Counted from the first letter of the stretch, positions 31,051 through 41,984 are shown. The stretch: DNA of 64,000 nt from Charina bottae (GCA_023362775.1 JALMGJ010000016.1:434001-498000); one strand, 5' to 3'. Notes: generated by a model from the sequence alone, not told the origin. Numbers and translations: made by a program.

Positions 31051-34000
31051 TTAACGGTGGATCCGTAAGTGGCTATAAAGGCCAATTCTGGATCCGCACA
31101 ACCTCCCACAATGAGGGCATAGGTTTCCGGGTGGGAGACGGTCATGATGAGGGTTTGCCTGACGTGCCTTCCTTTTAGCTCTTTTCTCCTTTTCGCCCTG
31201 TACTCGTGCTTCTTCAAAGTCCATAGCGCCATTAATAAAGGATGACTTCCAATTGAAACGCTCATGAGTTAGGGCTTCCCAGTTCTCAATGCTGATATTA
31301 CATTTTTTTAAATTAGCTTTGAGAGTATCTTTGAATCTCTTTTGCTGTCCACCAATATTCCGTTTTCCATTCTTAAGTTGGGAGTAAAGTAGCTGCTTTG
31401 GAAGACGATGGTCAGGCATTCGAACAACATGACCGGTCCAGCGAAGTTGATGTTGGATGATCATTGTTTCAATGCTGGTGGTTTTCGCTTCTTCTAATAC
31501 GCTAACATTAGTCCGCCTATCTTCCCAAGTAATTTGCAGAATTTTTCGGAGGCAGCGTTGATGGAATCTTTCAAGAAGTTGGAGGTGGCGTTTGTAGAGG
31601 GTCCATGTTTCACAGGCGTACAGAAGGGTTGGTAGTACAATGGCTTTGTAAACAAGCATTTTGGTCTCCCTGCGAATGTCCCGATCCTCAAACACTCTAC
31701 GCTTCATTCGGGAGAAAGCTACACTCGCAGAGCTCAGGCGATGCTGAATTTCAGCGTCGATGTCGGCTTTTGTAGATAGATGGCTGCCGAGATAAGAAAA
31801 GTGATCGACATTTTCTAGTGACACACCTTTAAGCTGGATTGATGGCGCTGCGGAGGGATTGGTTCGAACTTGCTGGTAAAGCACTTTGGTTTTTTTAATG
31901 TTAATCGAGAGGCCGAGTTTTTCATATGCTTCTGCAAAGATGTTTAGGATAGTTCGAAGATCTTCCTCGGAGTGTGCACAGACTACGTTATCATCAGCAT
32001 ATTGAAGTTCTATAACAGAAGTTGCAATTACCTTATTTTTTGCTTTCAGCCTACTAAGATTAAAAAGCTTTCCATCTGTTCGATATATAATTTCTACACC
32101 AGTAGGAAGTTTCTCTTCAACAAGGTGCATAATCATAGCGATGAAGATAGCGAATAAGGTTGGAGCAATAACACATCCCTGTTTAACGCCGGATTCCACT
32201 TTAAATGGATCGCTTTGAGAGCCATTGTTATTCAGGATTGTTGCCATCATGTCGTCATGGAGTAACCGCAAGATGTTCACAAATTTATCAGGGCATCCGA
32301 TTTTCAGAAGGATGGTCCAGAGAGCAGTACGATTTACAGTATCAAAGGCTTTAGTCAGATCAATAAATGCCATGTATAGAGGGCGGTTTTGCTCCTTGCA
32401 TTTTTCTTGAAGCTGTCGTGCAGTGAAGATCATATCCACTGTTCCCCTGGAAGGGCGGAAGCCATTTTGCGTTTCAGGGAGGATGTCTTCTGATACAGAT
32501 AGGAGACGGTTTGCAATGATCTTTGCCAGGATTTTGCCTGCTGTGGCTAGAAGGGAGATGCCTCGATAGTTTCCACAGTCTGTTCTATCACCCTTTTTAA
32601 AGAGAGTGATAATTATGGCATCCCTAAAGTCTGCTGGAATCTCCTCCCTCATCCAGATTTTTTCAATGAGCTTATGAAGTTGTTGTGTAAGTTCAGGCCC
32701 GCCTTCTTTAAAGACTTCAGCAGGAATCCCATCAGGTCCACTAGCTTTGTTATTTTTCATTTGTTTAGTGGCTTTACTGACTTCCTCCAAACTAGGGGGT
32801 ACTGCAAGCTCATTTCTTATTTGTTTTTGTGGGATTTGCAAGAAGACTTCATCAGCCACAGTAGAGTGACGATTAAGGAGATTGTAGTAATGCTCTTTCC
32901 AGCGCAGTGCAATAGACTCTTTGTCCTTTAGAAGTTTAGCACCATCTACTGAGCGTAAGGGATTTGTACCATGGTTTGTTGGTCCATAGATGGCCTTTAT
33001 GGCATTAAAAAAGCCCCGTGCATCATGAGCATCTGCAAAATGTTGGGTTTCTTGGGCTTTTTTTATCCACCATATGTTCTTAAGTTCTCTAGTTCTTCTT
33101 TGAACTTCTGCTTTTGCACTGGCGTAGATTTTTTTCTTAACGGCACAGTTAATATCTTTTTGCCATATCTGGAAGGCTTTCCTTTTCTTGTCAATAATAT
33201 GTTCAATCTCACTATCGTTCTCATCAAACCAGTCCTGATGTCTCTTAGTCTGGTATCCGATAGTTTGTTCACAGGCTGAAATAATAGAAGTCTTCAATTT
33301 ACTCCAGTGTTCCTCAACATTTTCAGGAAGTTCCATAGGCAGATGTTTCTTGAGAGTTGATTGAAAGCAAGCTCGTTTGATAGGATCTTGAAGGGCCAGT
33401 GTATTCATTTTACGCCTTGGTTTTCTTCCTTGGAGCCTACGATGAGGGACAATCTTTATGGCCATCGTGGATCGAATTAATCGATGGTCTGTCCAGCAGT
33501 CATCGGCGCTCGTCATGGCTCTGGTGAGAAGTACATCACGGCGATCTCTAGCACGGACAATTACATAATCTAAAAGATGCCAGTGCTTCGACCGTGGGTG
33601 CTTCCATGATGTTTTAAATTTATTTTTCTGGCGAAAGAGTGTGTTAGTAATGACAAGGTTATGCTCTGCACATTTAGTCAGAAGTAAGATTCCATTCGTG
33701 TTGCTGTTGTCAACTCCTTCTTTCCCAATGATCCCTGGCCACAAATCAAAATCACGCCCAACTCTTGCATTGAAATCGCCCAGGAGGATAATTTTATCCT
33801 CCTTTGGTATCTCTGATAAGATGGTGTCCAGCTGGGTATAAAATTTTTCCTTGATATCCTCATCTGCATCTAGTGTTGGTGCGTAAGCACTTAGGATAGT
33901 TGCCTGTTGGTTTTTGGCGAGTTTTATTCGCAGAGTTGAGAGTCGTTCGTTAATCCCAGTGGGAACTTCTGACAAGAGCTTCACAAGGTCGTTTTTGATA

Positions 34001-34236
34001 GCAAAGCCTACCCCATGTATTCGTCGTTCTTGTTCAGGCAGTCCTTTCCAAAAGAAGGTATAACCTCCTTTTTCTTCCTTCAACTGTCCTTCTCCTGCTC
34101 TTCGAGTTTCTTGGAGTGCTGCTATATCAATATTAAAACGTCTCAGCTCCCTTGCAATAATGGCAGTCCTACGTTCAGGTCGTTCACTATCCATATTGTC
34201 TTGCAGTGTCCGTATATTCCATGTTCCAAAATTCAT
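31051..34236 (-). CDS. LINE endonuclease/reverse transcriptase polyprotein, intact, 1,061 codons
   Basis: The ATG at 34236 starts MNFGTWNIRTL. An apurinic-type endonuclease comes first: WN6-7, E43 (ALQETR), SAYAPT at about 116-121, LLGDFNARVG at 151-160 (D154, N156) and WTDHR at 248-252 (D250, H251). The reverse transcriptase spans about 490-800: KASGPDG, NYRGISLLA, NGFRPSRGT, FIDLTKAFDTV, GVKQGCVIAPTLF and catalytic YADD 746-749. The last 22 residues form a C2H2-like motif, CPHC...HLRIH, possibly nucleic-acid binding. No stop or shift was seen, so it could be active. It is not a host gene, although such proteins are often mislabelled 'craniofacial development protein 2-like' in databases. 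Confidence 0.95.
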   Translation of the reverse strand: MNFGTWNIRTLQDNMDSERPERRTAIIARELRRFNIDIAALQETRRAGEGQLKEEKGGYTFFWKGLPEQERRIHGVGFAIKNDLVKLLSEVPTGINERLSTLRIKLAKNQQATILSAYAPTLDADEDIKEKFYTQLDTILSEIPKEDKIILLGDFNARVGRDFDLWPGIIGKEGVDNSNTNGILLLTKCAEHNLVITNTLFRQKNKFKTSWKHPRSKHWHLLDYVIVRARDRRDVLLTRAMTSADDCWTDHRLIRSTMAIKIVPHRRLQGRKPRRKMNTLALQDPIKRACFQSTLKKHLPMELPENVEEHWSKLKTSIISACEQTIGYQTKRHQDWFDENDSEIEHIIDKKRKAFQIWQKDINCAVKKKIYASAKAEVQRRTRELKNIWWIKKAQETQHFADAHDARGFFNAIKAIYGPTNHGTNPLRSVDGAKLLKDKESIALRWKEHYYNLLNRHSTVADEVFLQIPQKQIRNELAVPPSLEEVSKATKQMKNNKASGPDGIPAEVFKEGGPELTQQLHKLIEKIWMREEIPADFRDAIIITLFKKGDRTDCGNYRGISLLATAGKILAKIIANRLLSVSEDILPETQNGFRPSRGTVDMIFTARQLQEKCKEQNRPLYMAFIDLTKAFDTVNRTALWTILLKIGCPDKFVNILRLLHDDMMATILNNNGSQSDPFKVESGVKQGCVIAPTLFAIFIAMIMHLVEEKLPTGVEIIYRTDGKLFNLSRLKAKNKVIATSVIELQYADDNVVCAHSEEDLRTILNIFAEAYEKLGLSINIKKTKVLYQQVRTNPSAAPSIQLKGVSLENVDHFSYLGSHLSTKADIDAEIQHRLSSASVAFSRMKRRVFEDRDIRRETKMLVYKAIVLPTLLYACETWTLYKRHLQLLERFHQRCLRKILQITWEDRRTNVSVLEEAKTTSIETMIIQHQLRWTGHVVRMPDHRLPKQLLYSQLKNGKRNIGGQQKRFKDTLKANLKKCNISIENWEALTHERFNWKSSFINGAMDFEEARVQGEKEKRAKRKARQANPHHDRLPPGNLCPHCGRLCGSRIGLYSHLRIHR

Positions 34237-34770
34237 GTGTTTTTTACGACCGCTAGATGGTGACCCTACTGGTCGCGGTAATCCAGTCAGGGAGAAAAAT
34301 GAGGCAGACTATGTTTAGGGCACCTTTTCTAGCCCCCTCCCCATATGGGGTGAGCAGAGTGGATCCTAAATAGGGCTGCTCAGTCGCGGATACAGCTGCC
34401 GAACTACTCAACTGCCTCGATCCTTGAGTCAGGGCGACTGAATCCGTATCCACCGCCCATGTGCTGGTCCATGACTAGGAGCTTCCGGATTTCACAGTCC
34501 TGCCCCCGTTGCCATTCGTCAGTCGCCATGGGACTTTTGGTTGTTTTGGGTTTGGTGTGGTTGGAAGACGCCTGTGCGTGAATTTGTTTTATGTGTGGAG
34601 ATCGGTGCACAACGATCAGCACACAACCTTCACAGAAAAAGGCTCTAATCCAATGGCATGGATACCATGACGATTGGTGACCTTTTGTCTGCTGCAGCCT
34701 TCATCCGCCTTCGCAGCCGTTGTAACAATACACCTTATCTTCCGCCTGTTCTGCCGTTGAGGACTTTCTT

Positions 34771-34920
34771 GGATCGTTCTTTGTCTGGTTCCTCCCCCTG
34801 GACCTTACCGCCATGGGTGACCCTGCCAGGAGTACATGACTCCCGACGGCTTCGCTCACAGGGTTCATTGGGAACACACAAGCCCACTCACCACAACAAG
34901 GTGACGATCCAGCGAGTGAG
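34771..34920 (-). ncRNA. HDV-like self-cleaving ribozyme at the LINE 5' end (predicted)
   Basis: On the element strand the first nucleotide is 34920. P1 pairs 34920-34914 (CTCACTC) with 34889-34883 (GAGTGGG), 7 bp including one G-U. P2 pairs 34910-34904 (GGATCGT) with 34777-34771 (ACGATCC). P3 pairs ACC (34902-34900) with GGT (34892-34890), closing a 7-nt loop, TTGTTGT. P4 pairs GTTCC (34875-34871) with GGAAC (34792-34788). The joint to P2 holds CAGACAAAGA with the candidate catalytic C at 34783. Cleavage would occur exactly at the target-duplication boundary. HDV-like ribozymes are established at 5' ends of R2 and RTE-type LINEs. Confidence 0.75.
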
Positions 34921-34931
34921 TTAAAAACAAT

Positions 34932-35500
34932 ATATAAGTACTAATAGGGCCAAAGTCCTATTAGGGAGTAGGATTAACTTTAGTCAAAAGGTAATAAGAA
35001 GAAACTATGCTCTAGCATCCAATGAGACTATACCTGTCTCTACATGAAACATGGCATTTTGGATACCTTTTAGAACCATCAGTATGGCTTGAATAAACTT
35101 TTTTTCTTAGTTTCAAGAATGTTAAGCTTTGTAAAAGAGCAAATTAGGGAGCCATAAAGAAGCTGAGGGACTATCTTAGCTTGGAAAACCTTGCAAACTG
35201 CAGGGATATAATGGGCTTCTTTTGAGTGGTAAAATCTTATGATAGCTGTAGAGGTATGTTGTATGACACTTGCCCAGAAAAAAAGAGAGAGAGAGAAAGA
35301 GAGAGAATTTCAGGACAGAGAAGCATGGAACTGCACTCCAAGATATTTATACGTAGGTGCACACCTGCTCAATTTGAGTCCCATTTATTTGCCATTTGTG
35401 AATTTTATAACATCGGGAAAACACTAAAACTTTGGTTTTCTGATAGTTTATTGATAGCTTTTGTTCTGTACAGAATAAAGCTAGTACCCTAAGTGCTTTT
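34932..35500 (-). mobile_element. old copy of the unresolved LINE family, 5' piece
   Basis: On the minus strand, broken frames read ALFCTEQKLSINYQKTKVLVF and then WQINGTQIEQV-like and PQLLYGS-like segments. These are collinear with LAQYCFNNQLETNFQKTKIKTF, WNINGHRIEQV and AQLLYGS of the LINE at 5.5-8.1 kb. The 5' limit near 35500 is approximate. A short (GA)n run lies at 35281-35307. Confidence 0.75.
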
Positions 35501-35504
35501 CTCA

Positions 35505-38500
35505 TTCCCACCTGTGAAGTAGACATAATAACTACATCAATGTTTCTCAGCCTTGGCAGCTTTAACTCTTTTAGGCTTTAACTTAGTAGACAACTGACCC
35601 ATGCAACTTGAGACTCATCAGGTGTACACAATCCATCAACTGTGTGTGTCAGCCATTTGCAATTCAATTAACCCATTTTACTCCTTTTCTGGAACTTCAA
35701 AGGAAATTTCCCCAAACCCCAGATCTGCTACAGAATTTTGTAGAATATAGTGGGGGTGGGGAAGAGAGATTTCTCTTTAGATGCATCATCTGAACAATTC
35801 GGAAAGCTGCTTAAAGGTGTTATTAGGATATGAGCTAAATTCCTCAGGGAAATTTCTCACATCCTTATCAGCTACTAATTGGAAAGGATATTTATACTGG
35901 TTTCCAGAGGGAATATGATGTTAGGCTTTTATAGAAAATACCACAAAGAAGGCTTGGGGCAACTTAAGTGCTAAAATATTTATTATCACATCAGCTTTCA
36001 TGTATTACATCTACTGGGTTTGATGAACTGGACTGTGATCCACAAAAGGTTTGCAATAATAACTTTCTTAGTTAACCTTTAAGGTGTCACAAGCCTGTTG
36101 CATTTCTTATGTTACCTATTTCCATACAACACTTTGGGGTAACACCACTCAGTTCCTTTCCCCAGCCCACCCCCCCAACATTCACTATACCTTGTGAATT
36201 TTTGCTGTGCAAACAGTTATTAAAATATGGAAGCTTTCACAGCAAATGTGAAGGCAACATTGTTTTATTCTTTCTCTGCTTAAAGCAGAGGGGTTTAAAC
36301 CACAACTCATGATGTACTTAGAAAAAGACTTGCTGATAATTACATTCTCAAGCTGCCTTTAATAAGATCCCTATTGTATTTCTAAGAATCATTTCATGTC
36401 AGAGAAGACCAGTATCGCTAACCAGGGGACATATTTGGAAGCGAGGAAGAATGTTGCAAACCTGCTCAGGAAATGACTGCTCTGGGACGAAGGGAAAGAA
36501 TTATGATCATGGCCATATTTGCCAGTCACAAAACATGCATTGGCTCCAAAACAAATTGAGGAGATGTTCAATTATCAAGGATACTTTGTAGCATCTCTCC
36601 TTACCTTTGCCTTCTCAGGACAGCTTGGAATACCTGCACGTTCCCAACCAAAGCACTGAGCTCCAGCCACCTGAGGCCCTATGAAAACAGCATTCAAAAG
36701 ATTGTGTTAATTAGATAGATGTATGCCAGTTTGTTTATTTGGGAATGGCCTGCTTGTGATCACTACTTAAATTCTTTGTTTTAAAAACAAAGGTGTTTAA
36801 AAAACTTTAACTAGCTTCATAACTGCTGTTGCCTCTCTTCTGCTAATTTGATTGCTTTCAAGAAAGCTTTCATTGTCATAACCATGCTAATTCTTGCTGC
36901 AGGTGTATACCTGCACCAGGTCATTGAAAAAGCCTAGTACGAAATTAACTCTGGAAATGAAGCATAGTGGCTAGTTTTATTATCAGCTCCAAGCCAGAGA
37001 TCACTGTCGTGCAAATGTTAACTACAAATTGGCAAATACACATTAAGGAGATGTTCAGTAAGGTGGAATCCTGCATGAGTATACAATTGCATCCTCAGGA
37101 AAGTGATGTGTGCTATGACCGAGTCTTCCTGTAGGTTCCTAGGATTTGATCTAAAAAACTTAGTGAAAAACACCACTTCAGGCTTTCCCCCCCTTTCTTG
37201 AACAAACAGAATCCAGTTTCACTTTCAGATGCATTCCTCTGCAAGACTATTTACAGTTTGCCAAGCCAAGCCTGTCTCTCCCACCTTCCCTTGGTTGCTA
37301 TTATTGGTAAGAAACCAAGACAAGAGCGAAGGTTCTGCATGAGAACTAAAATGTCTTGTAACTGGATTTTTTCCCCATTTACTGAATAGTGCAACCTAAA
37401 GCTTCTAGAAGCATGTATATGTTTGCAAGATATATTCTTAACTTAGTGTATGTGTGCCTATATTTCTAAATACTCTCATTGCTATTATCAAGAATTAATA
37501 AAGGACTTAAAGACACTGGCCAGCAATATCCTTCCGTTGGTCAACCTGGCAACATTTTTTCCTCTGGCTGGTAAAATTCTTTTCTATCTTTTTCAATCCC
37601 TGAAGAATAATCTGTAAAGGGATCATCTTCCACAACATTCCTCCTCTTCATCTTTGGCCATATCTCTGAATTGCTGCCTCTCCACCTTCCACCATCCCAG
37701 GAACAGAACAAAGCTTCAACAGTGTGACACTGCCCAGTCAATTTCAGGTCTTCTGGTTACCCATGTGCTTTTGTAAAACCAACTGCCCATCTTCAGCAGC
37801 CAAATCTGTCTAGATCCACCTTAGTTGGCAGCCATTTTACACCTCCCTCCATTCCAGTTCTTTCTCCCAGTTCTCTTTCCCAAAGTTCCTATGTTAATTT
37901 AAGAGTCCATCTTGAATACCTTCCTCCTCCTATGGGAACATTTTCCTATGAAAAACTAAAACTAAAAAAAAAATCCTTCTACTCTCATGTTCTCTTATCA
38001 CCTAGCTAGCACAAAGCAGTTGCTTGGGTTTCTGCACTGGCACATTAATAGCCAAGAGGAAGCCATGTCTGAAGTTATCAATGCTTTTGGAGGTCTTTTC
38101 ACATGACAACATCTCTCTGTAATAGTTTTCATTCGAATGACGTATTACTGTTATCTTGCATCATATCTGCCACTATGGACATACTGTGTATCCAGCATTC
38201 GCACCCACTCACTGCTTATGGCAGTACAATTCCCAACACAAGCAGCTACTGTACATACATTATTGCCACTACAGAATGTTGAGCCTTCATACCCCAGTAG
38301 CTTTCAAGTCATGTCTCTAACATGTAAATGAAAACTTCTGAGCTTTATTTCATGTATATTAAACTCCAGTGGTTATGGGGAAGAGTTACATGGAAGGTCA
38401 TGTATTGATCAACTGTGCTAGGAACTTTAATTGAAGCTATTAACATTTCCATTTTAAGAGGCTATTGCTTATAGGGTTGTTTAAAAATTAAGAGTCCAGT

Positions 38501-38660
38501 GACCAAATCTGCTCCGTTCCCCCTCTGTATTCAAGTTGGCTAGCCAGCAATAAAAAAATCAATTTGGGAAGGTCAGAGTAATCATCCATAGTATATTTAT
38601 GTACTGAATGCATCATTCTCATCTCATTTATGCAGATCAATAAGTAATCTAAACAGGAAA
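35505..38660. other. no gene seen
   Basis: Largely unique sequence. 35541-35590 ('tttctcagccttggcag') resembles one end of the 29.8-kb hAT MITE. No open frame with a known domain and no RNA gene found. Confidence 0.6.
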
Positions 38661-38664
38661 GTAA

Positions 38665-38682
38665 AACACACACGCATACACA

Positions 38683-38723
<41 letters not shown>
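38665..38723. repeat. (CA)n microsatellite
   Basis: A CA run, interrupted at its left end and then pure. Its reverse strand produces an artificial Cys-Val repeat frame. Confidence 0.95.
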
Positions 38724-38725
<2 letters not shown>

Positions 38726-39026
38726 CAAAACTACCAATCTTCAACATTCATATCTGCATCATACGGACAATCGTTTTTTCCCCTTCTTGGGTAACATTTG
38801 ACTTAACAAAAATAGTGATGTTGATGGATGGAAAATCATGTTTACATACCTCCTTCACAAAATCATCACTTTCCAAATACTTGATTGATAGACAGCTATT
38901 GAAAATTGAGATACAATCCATGTCAGAGTCACATGTATCAATCAATTTTAGTGTGTGAGTGTGTACACATAAATACAGTTTCTCTCTCTCTCTCTCTCTC
39001 TATGTATGTATGTATAGAGAGATATA

Positions 39027-39522
39027 CCGTATTTTCCGGCGTATAAGACGACTTTTTAACCCAGGAAAATCTTCTCAAAAGTCGGGGGTCGTCTTATATG
39101 CCGGGTGTCGTCTTATACGCCGGAAAATACGTACTCGCCGTATAAGACCTCTCCTGGCCAAGTGCAGCCGCTCGCCGGAACGCAGCCCCCAGGGAAGAGC
39201 AGGAGGACGAGTTTGGAGCCCGTCGTGGAGCCACTGCATTTTGCCCCCTCCCTTCCCAAGGCTGCTCTGAGGGAATGGAGCTCGCTCCCCCCTCCCCGCG
39301 TTTCTCCTTCGAGCGACGGGACCCAATGCAGTAAGCCGCCCCGTGCTCATCCTCCTGCTCTTCCCTGGGGGCTGTGTTCCGGCGAGCGGCTGCACTTGGC
39401 CAGGAGAGGTCTTATACGGCGAGTACCATATTTTCCGGCGTATATCCCAAACTCTATATTTTAACTGGAAAAGTTGGGGGTCGTCTTATATGCCCAGTCG
39501 TCTTATACGCCGGAAAATACGG
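39027..39522. mobile_element. compound foldback element with TA target duplication, 496 bp
   Basis: Outer ends CCGTATTTTCCGGCGTATAA and TTATACGCCGGAAAATACGG are inverted and flanked by TA (39025-39026, 39523-39524). Each flank (39027-39131 and about 39427-39522) is itself a ~100-bp palindromic unit with the same ends. Between them lies a second inverted pair, 39129-39210 with 39348-39426. This pair has TACTCGCCGTATAAGACC termini around a GC-rich core. Tc1/mariner-type mobility is suggested by the TA. No transposase is present. A (TC)n run precedes it (38980-39001). Confidence 0.8.
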
Positions 39523-39526
39523 TACA

Positions 39527-39533
<7 letters not shown>

Positions 39534-39566
<33 letters not shown>
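39534..39566. repeat. (AC)n microsatellite
   Basis: A pure AC run with (TA)n on both sides, directly after the foldback element. Confidence 0.9.
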
Positions 39567-39569
<3 letters not shown>

Positions 39570-39574
<5 letters not shown>

Positions 39575-40310
39575 CATGCATGCATATATCTGGTATATGC
39601 AGTTTGTCCACAAGTATACATCCTCCTTTCCTGGACCCTTTTTTCCCATCTTCTTATATGCAAAATGTGCAGATAACAATGTTGCTAGTGAAGTACATTC
39701 ACTGCTGTTAAATGCTGTGACAGAGTAGATTTTGGTGGATCTTGTCAATTGTCAGTGGATTCCTTTGCTGTCTGTTTAAGCAGTATCTGCATTAGTAGTT
39801 CAGGTCTGAAGGCATCTGAATGAAAGACTCATCTAGGTAAAATAGATGTATATCCAGTCCATACCATTATCAGGTACATTATTCACCATAAGCCTGACAC
39901 CATCTCATCTGAACATGAATACACAAAAGCATTCACTTTTAAAGGCATGCAACATATATTTTACAAGTATTTTTTTCTCAAAGCATGCAGCTCTAAGCAT
40001 CATTTGATACATGTCATCTGCAATCAATTATGTCTTAATATTCAGAGCAAAAAAATGTGAAATGCAGAATATAGTAAAATAGAGATATCCCATTGGATTG
40101 GGTTCTGCTTGTGGACTTCATATTGTCCCTGGGGGAAAAGAGTGTAAAACCAGAAAGGCCTTTAGTCTGATCTGGCTGCACTCTTATATGTATCAGACTT
40201 GTAAAGTTCTAGAAAGTTCCAAACCCTCAAGCATCCCTACTGTCTGGACAATCCTATCTTAGCACAGCTAGGATAGAATCTTTGAAAGAATAGAGGGATT
40301 ATCTATTTGT
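39570..40310. other. no gene seen
   Basis: Unique AT-rich sequence without supported frames. Confidence 0.55.
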
Positions 40311-40327
40311 TTCTCACTAGGGTGCCT

Positions 40328-40674
40328 AGTGAGAAATGGGGGCATGGTGGCTCAGTGGGTAAGACGCCAGGCTTGTAGATCGGAAGATCACAAGTTAGGA
40401 GGTTCGAATCCCTAGCCCCGCGTGATGGAGTGAGCTCCCGCACTCACCCCAGCTCTTGCCAACCTAGCAATTCGAAAGCATGCAAATGCAAGTAGATGAA
40501 TAGGTACCACTTTGGTGGGTAGGTAACAGCGTTCCACGTGCGTCATGCCAGCCACATGACCGCGGAAGCGTCTTTGGACAGCGCTGGCTCTTCGGCTAAC
40601 AAATGGAGATGAACACCGGCCCCTAGAGTCGGACACGACTGCACAAATGTGGGGGGGGGGGAACCTTTACCTTT
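40328..40674 (+). mobile_element. tRNA-derived SINE, Sauria-like, mobilised by BovB
   Basis: Pol III boxes are present: the A-box-like TGGCTCAGTGGGTAA at about 40350 and the B-box-like GGTTCGAATCCC at about 40401. The 3' part reads GAGTCGGACACGACT (40627-40641), almost the same as the terminus of the BovB copy at 24.7 kb. It is followed by a G10 run and AACCTTTACCTTTT. AGGGTGCCT is repeated on both sides (40319-40327 and 40676-40684). The tail match explains how it was copied: Sauria SINEs are known to use BovB enzymes. Confidence 0.88.
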
Positions 40675-40689
40675 TAGGGTGCCTGGAAT

Positions 40690-41790
40690 GAAGCAATGCT
40701 ACTGGTCTTGAGACTATATAAAAGGCAGTGGATGGACCCTGTTGATTAAACTCCCAATTCTGGGGGTAAGGTCCACAGTTTTAAAATTTAACCTGCAACC
40801 CTGGGGTGCAAATTATTTCACCACCAGTTATTCCTCTACTGTTCTGTGGACTATAACACCAGCATAAAGAGAATAGATGAAGCATTCATACACTCACATG
40901 CACAAGATAAAGTATAACTAAATTGCAATTGTTCAATCAACCATTCAGTCATTATTGATAGTCACTATGTTGCACATGTTGCCATTTCACAAATAAGAAT
41001 TGAGTATATTTTTGTACATTTGGAGCACTTTTTTCTGGATAACCAAAGAAAGCTCAGTTTCCTAAAAGATGGGGCATTTTCTATAGAGGTGTGGGGGGGG
41101 GGGGAAACCCTAGTGACAAGGCTATTAAGTAGCTCGTGAAACTCACATATTAACTTAGTGATGGTCAGTGGACTAAAGGCTCAATTCTTGTTGATTTGTA
41201 CTGCAGATTTTTCATTGCAGTGCCCTGAATTACCAGAACAACCATCCTTATCCTAATCTGTAACCTTTCTTTTTCCACTGTGATCTCATCAGCCATCAAA
41301 TTTCACAGTAGGAACAGATCAGTTTCAAATGAAAAACTTCCTATGGCTGAAGGAGGTCAGCACACACAATCCAGCAGGTAGTTTTCTTCTACTGTGACCT
41401 TGCTGAAATTCCAGCTTGAGTAAAACTATGCCTTCAGCCTAATTCTTATGTATAGAAACAATTATATGCTGATGTCCTTCTCTTCTCTCAAGTCCAGGTG
41501 ATAATAAACTACTGCCACACATCACTGCATAATTGCCTGAACTTCAGTCATTAATAAAGAAGACATGCATCCATTTATTAGTCAGAAGTCTTTGGAACAC
41601 TTCAGGTAAAATCATAGAGCTTTCCCCCCTCAAGGGTATATAAAACTCAAGAAAGATCCTGATCATTTACTTACAAACCCCTTCTCAAATCTTTTTATCA
41701 CTATTAAATATAATGGTGCTTCCATGCTATTAACTTTCCAGGATCAGATCATTTTCAGGGTATGAAAAGGTAACTCCTAAAAATAATAAA
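40690..41790. other. no gene seen
   Basis: Unique sequence with a G12 run near 41093. No supported frame. Confidence 0.55.
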
Positions 41791-41791
41791 C

Positions 41792-41837
<46 letters not shown>
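41791..41837. repeat. (TTA)n microsatellite
   Basis: About fifteen TTA units. Confidence 0.95.
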
Positions 41838-41984
41838 TGGATTTAGAGGTATCAATTTTGTAATCTAAAAACAGACTGGGAAATAGATCTCATTAACCCT
41901 ATATCAGAGACTGATGTGTCCTGCCTTTGTGGATAAGCACCCAGTGAACATTTTTTGTTGTTTATTCGTTCAGTCGCTTCCGAC

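Larger units (their letters stand above)
31001..34920 (-). mobile_element. full-length APE-type LINE, 3,920 bp
   Basis: The insertion is bounded by an exact 11-bp duplication, TTAAAAACAAT (30990-31000 and 34921-34931). It has a 5' UTR of about 680 bp (34920-34237) that begins with a ribozyme-like fold, one intact ORF, and a short 3' UTR ending ...GTGATCGCCAATG with no poly(A). It sits inside the old LINE copy. The single-ORF plan with apurinic endonuclease and reverse transcriptase resembles RTE/I-group elements. I leave the clade open. Confidence 0.93.

Noticed and set aside
31051..34236. A host gene (such proteins are often labelled craniofacial development protein 2-like)
   Set aside because: The frame is intronless, encodes endonuclease plus reverse transcriptase, and lies inside an insertion with exact 11-bp target duplications. 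It is a LINE ORF.
38488..38721. Cys-Val repeat protein
   Set aside because: An artefact of translating the (CA)n microsatellite.
39075..39464. Overlapping frames of more than 100 codons in the foldback element
   Set aside because: They are open on both strands because the DNA is palindromic and GC-rich. No domain.
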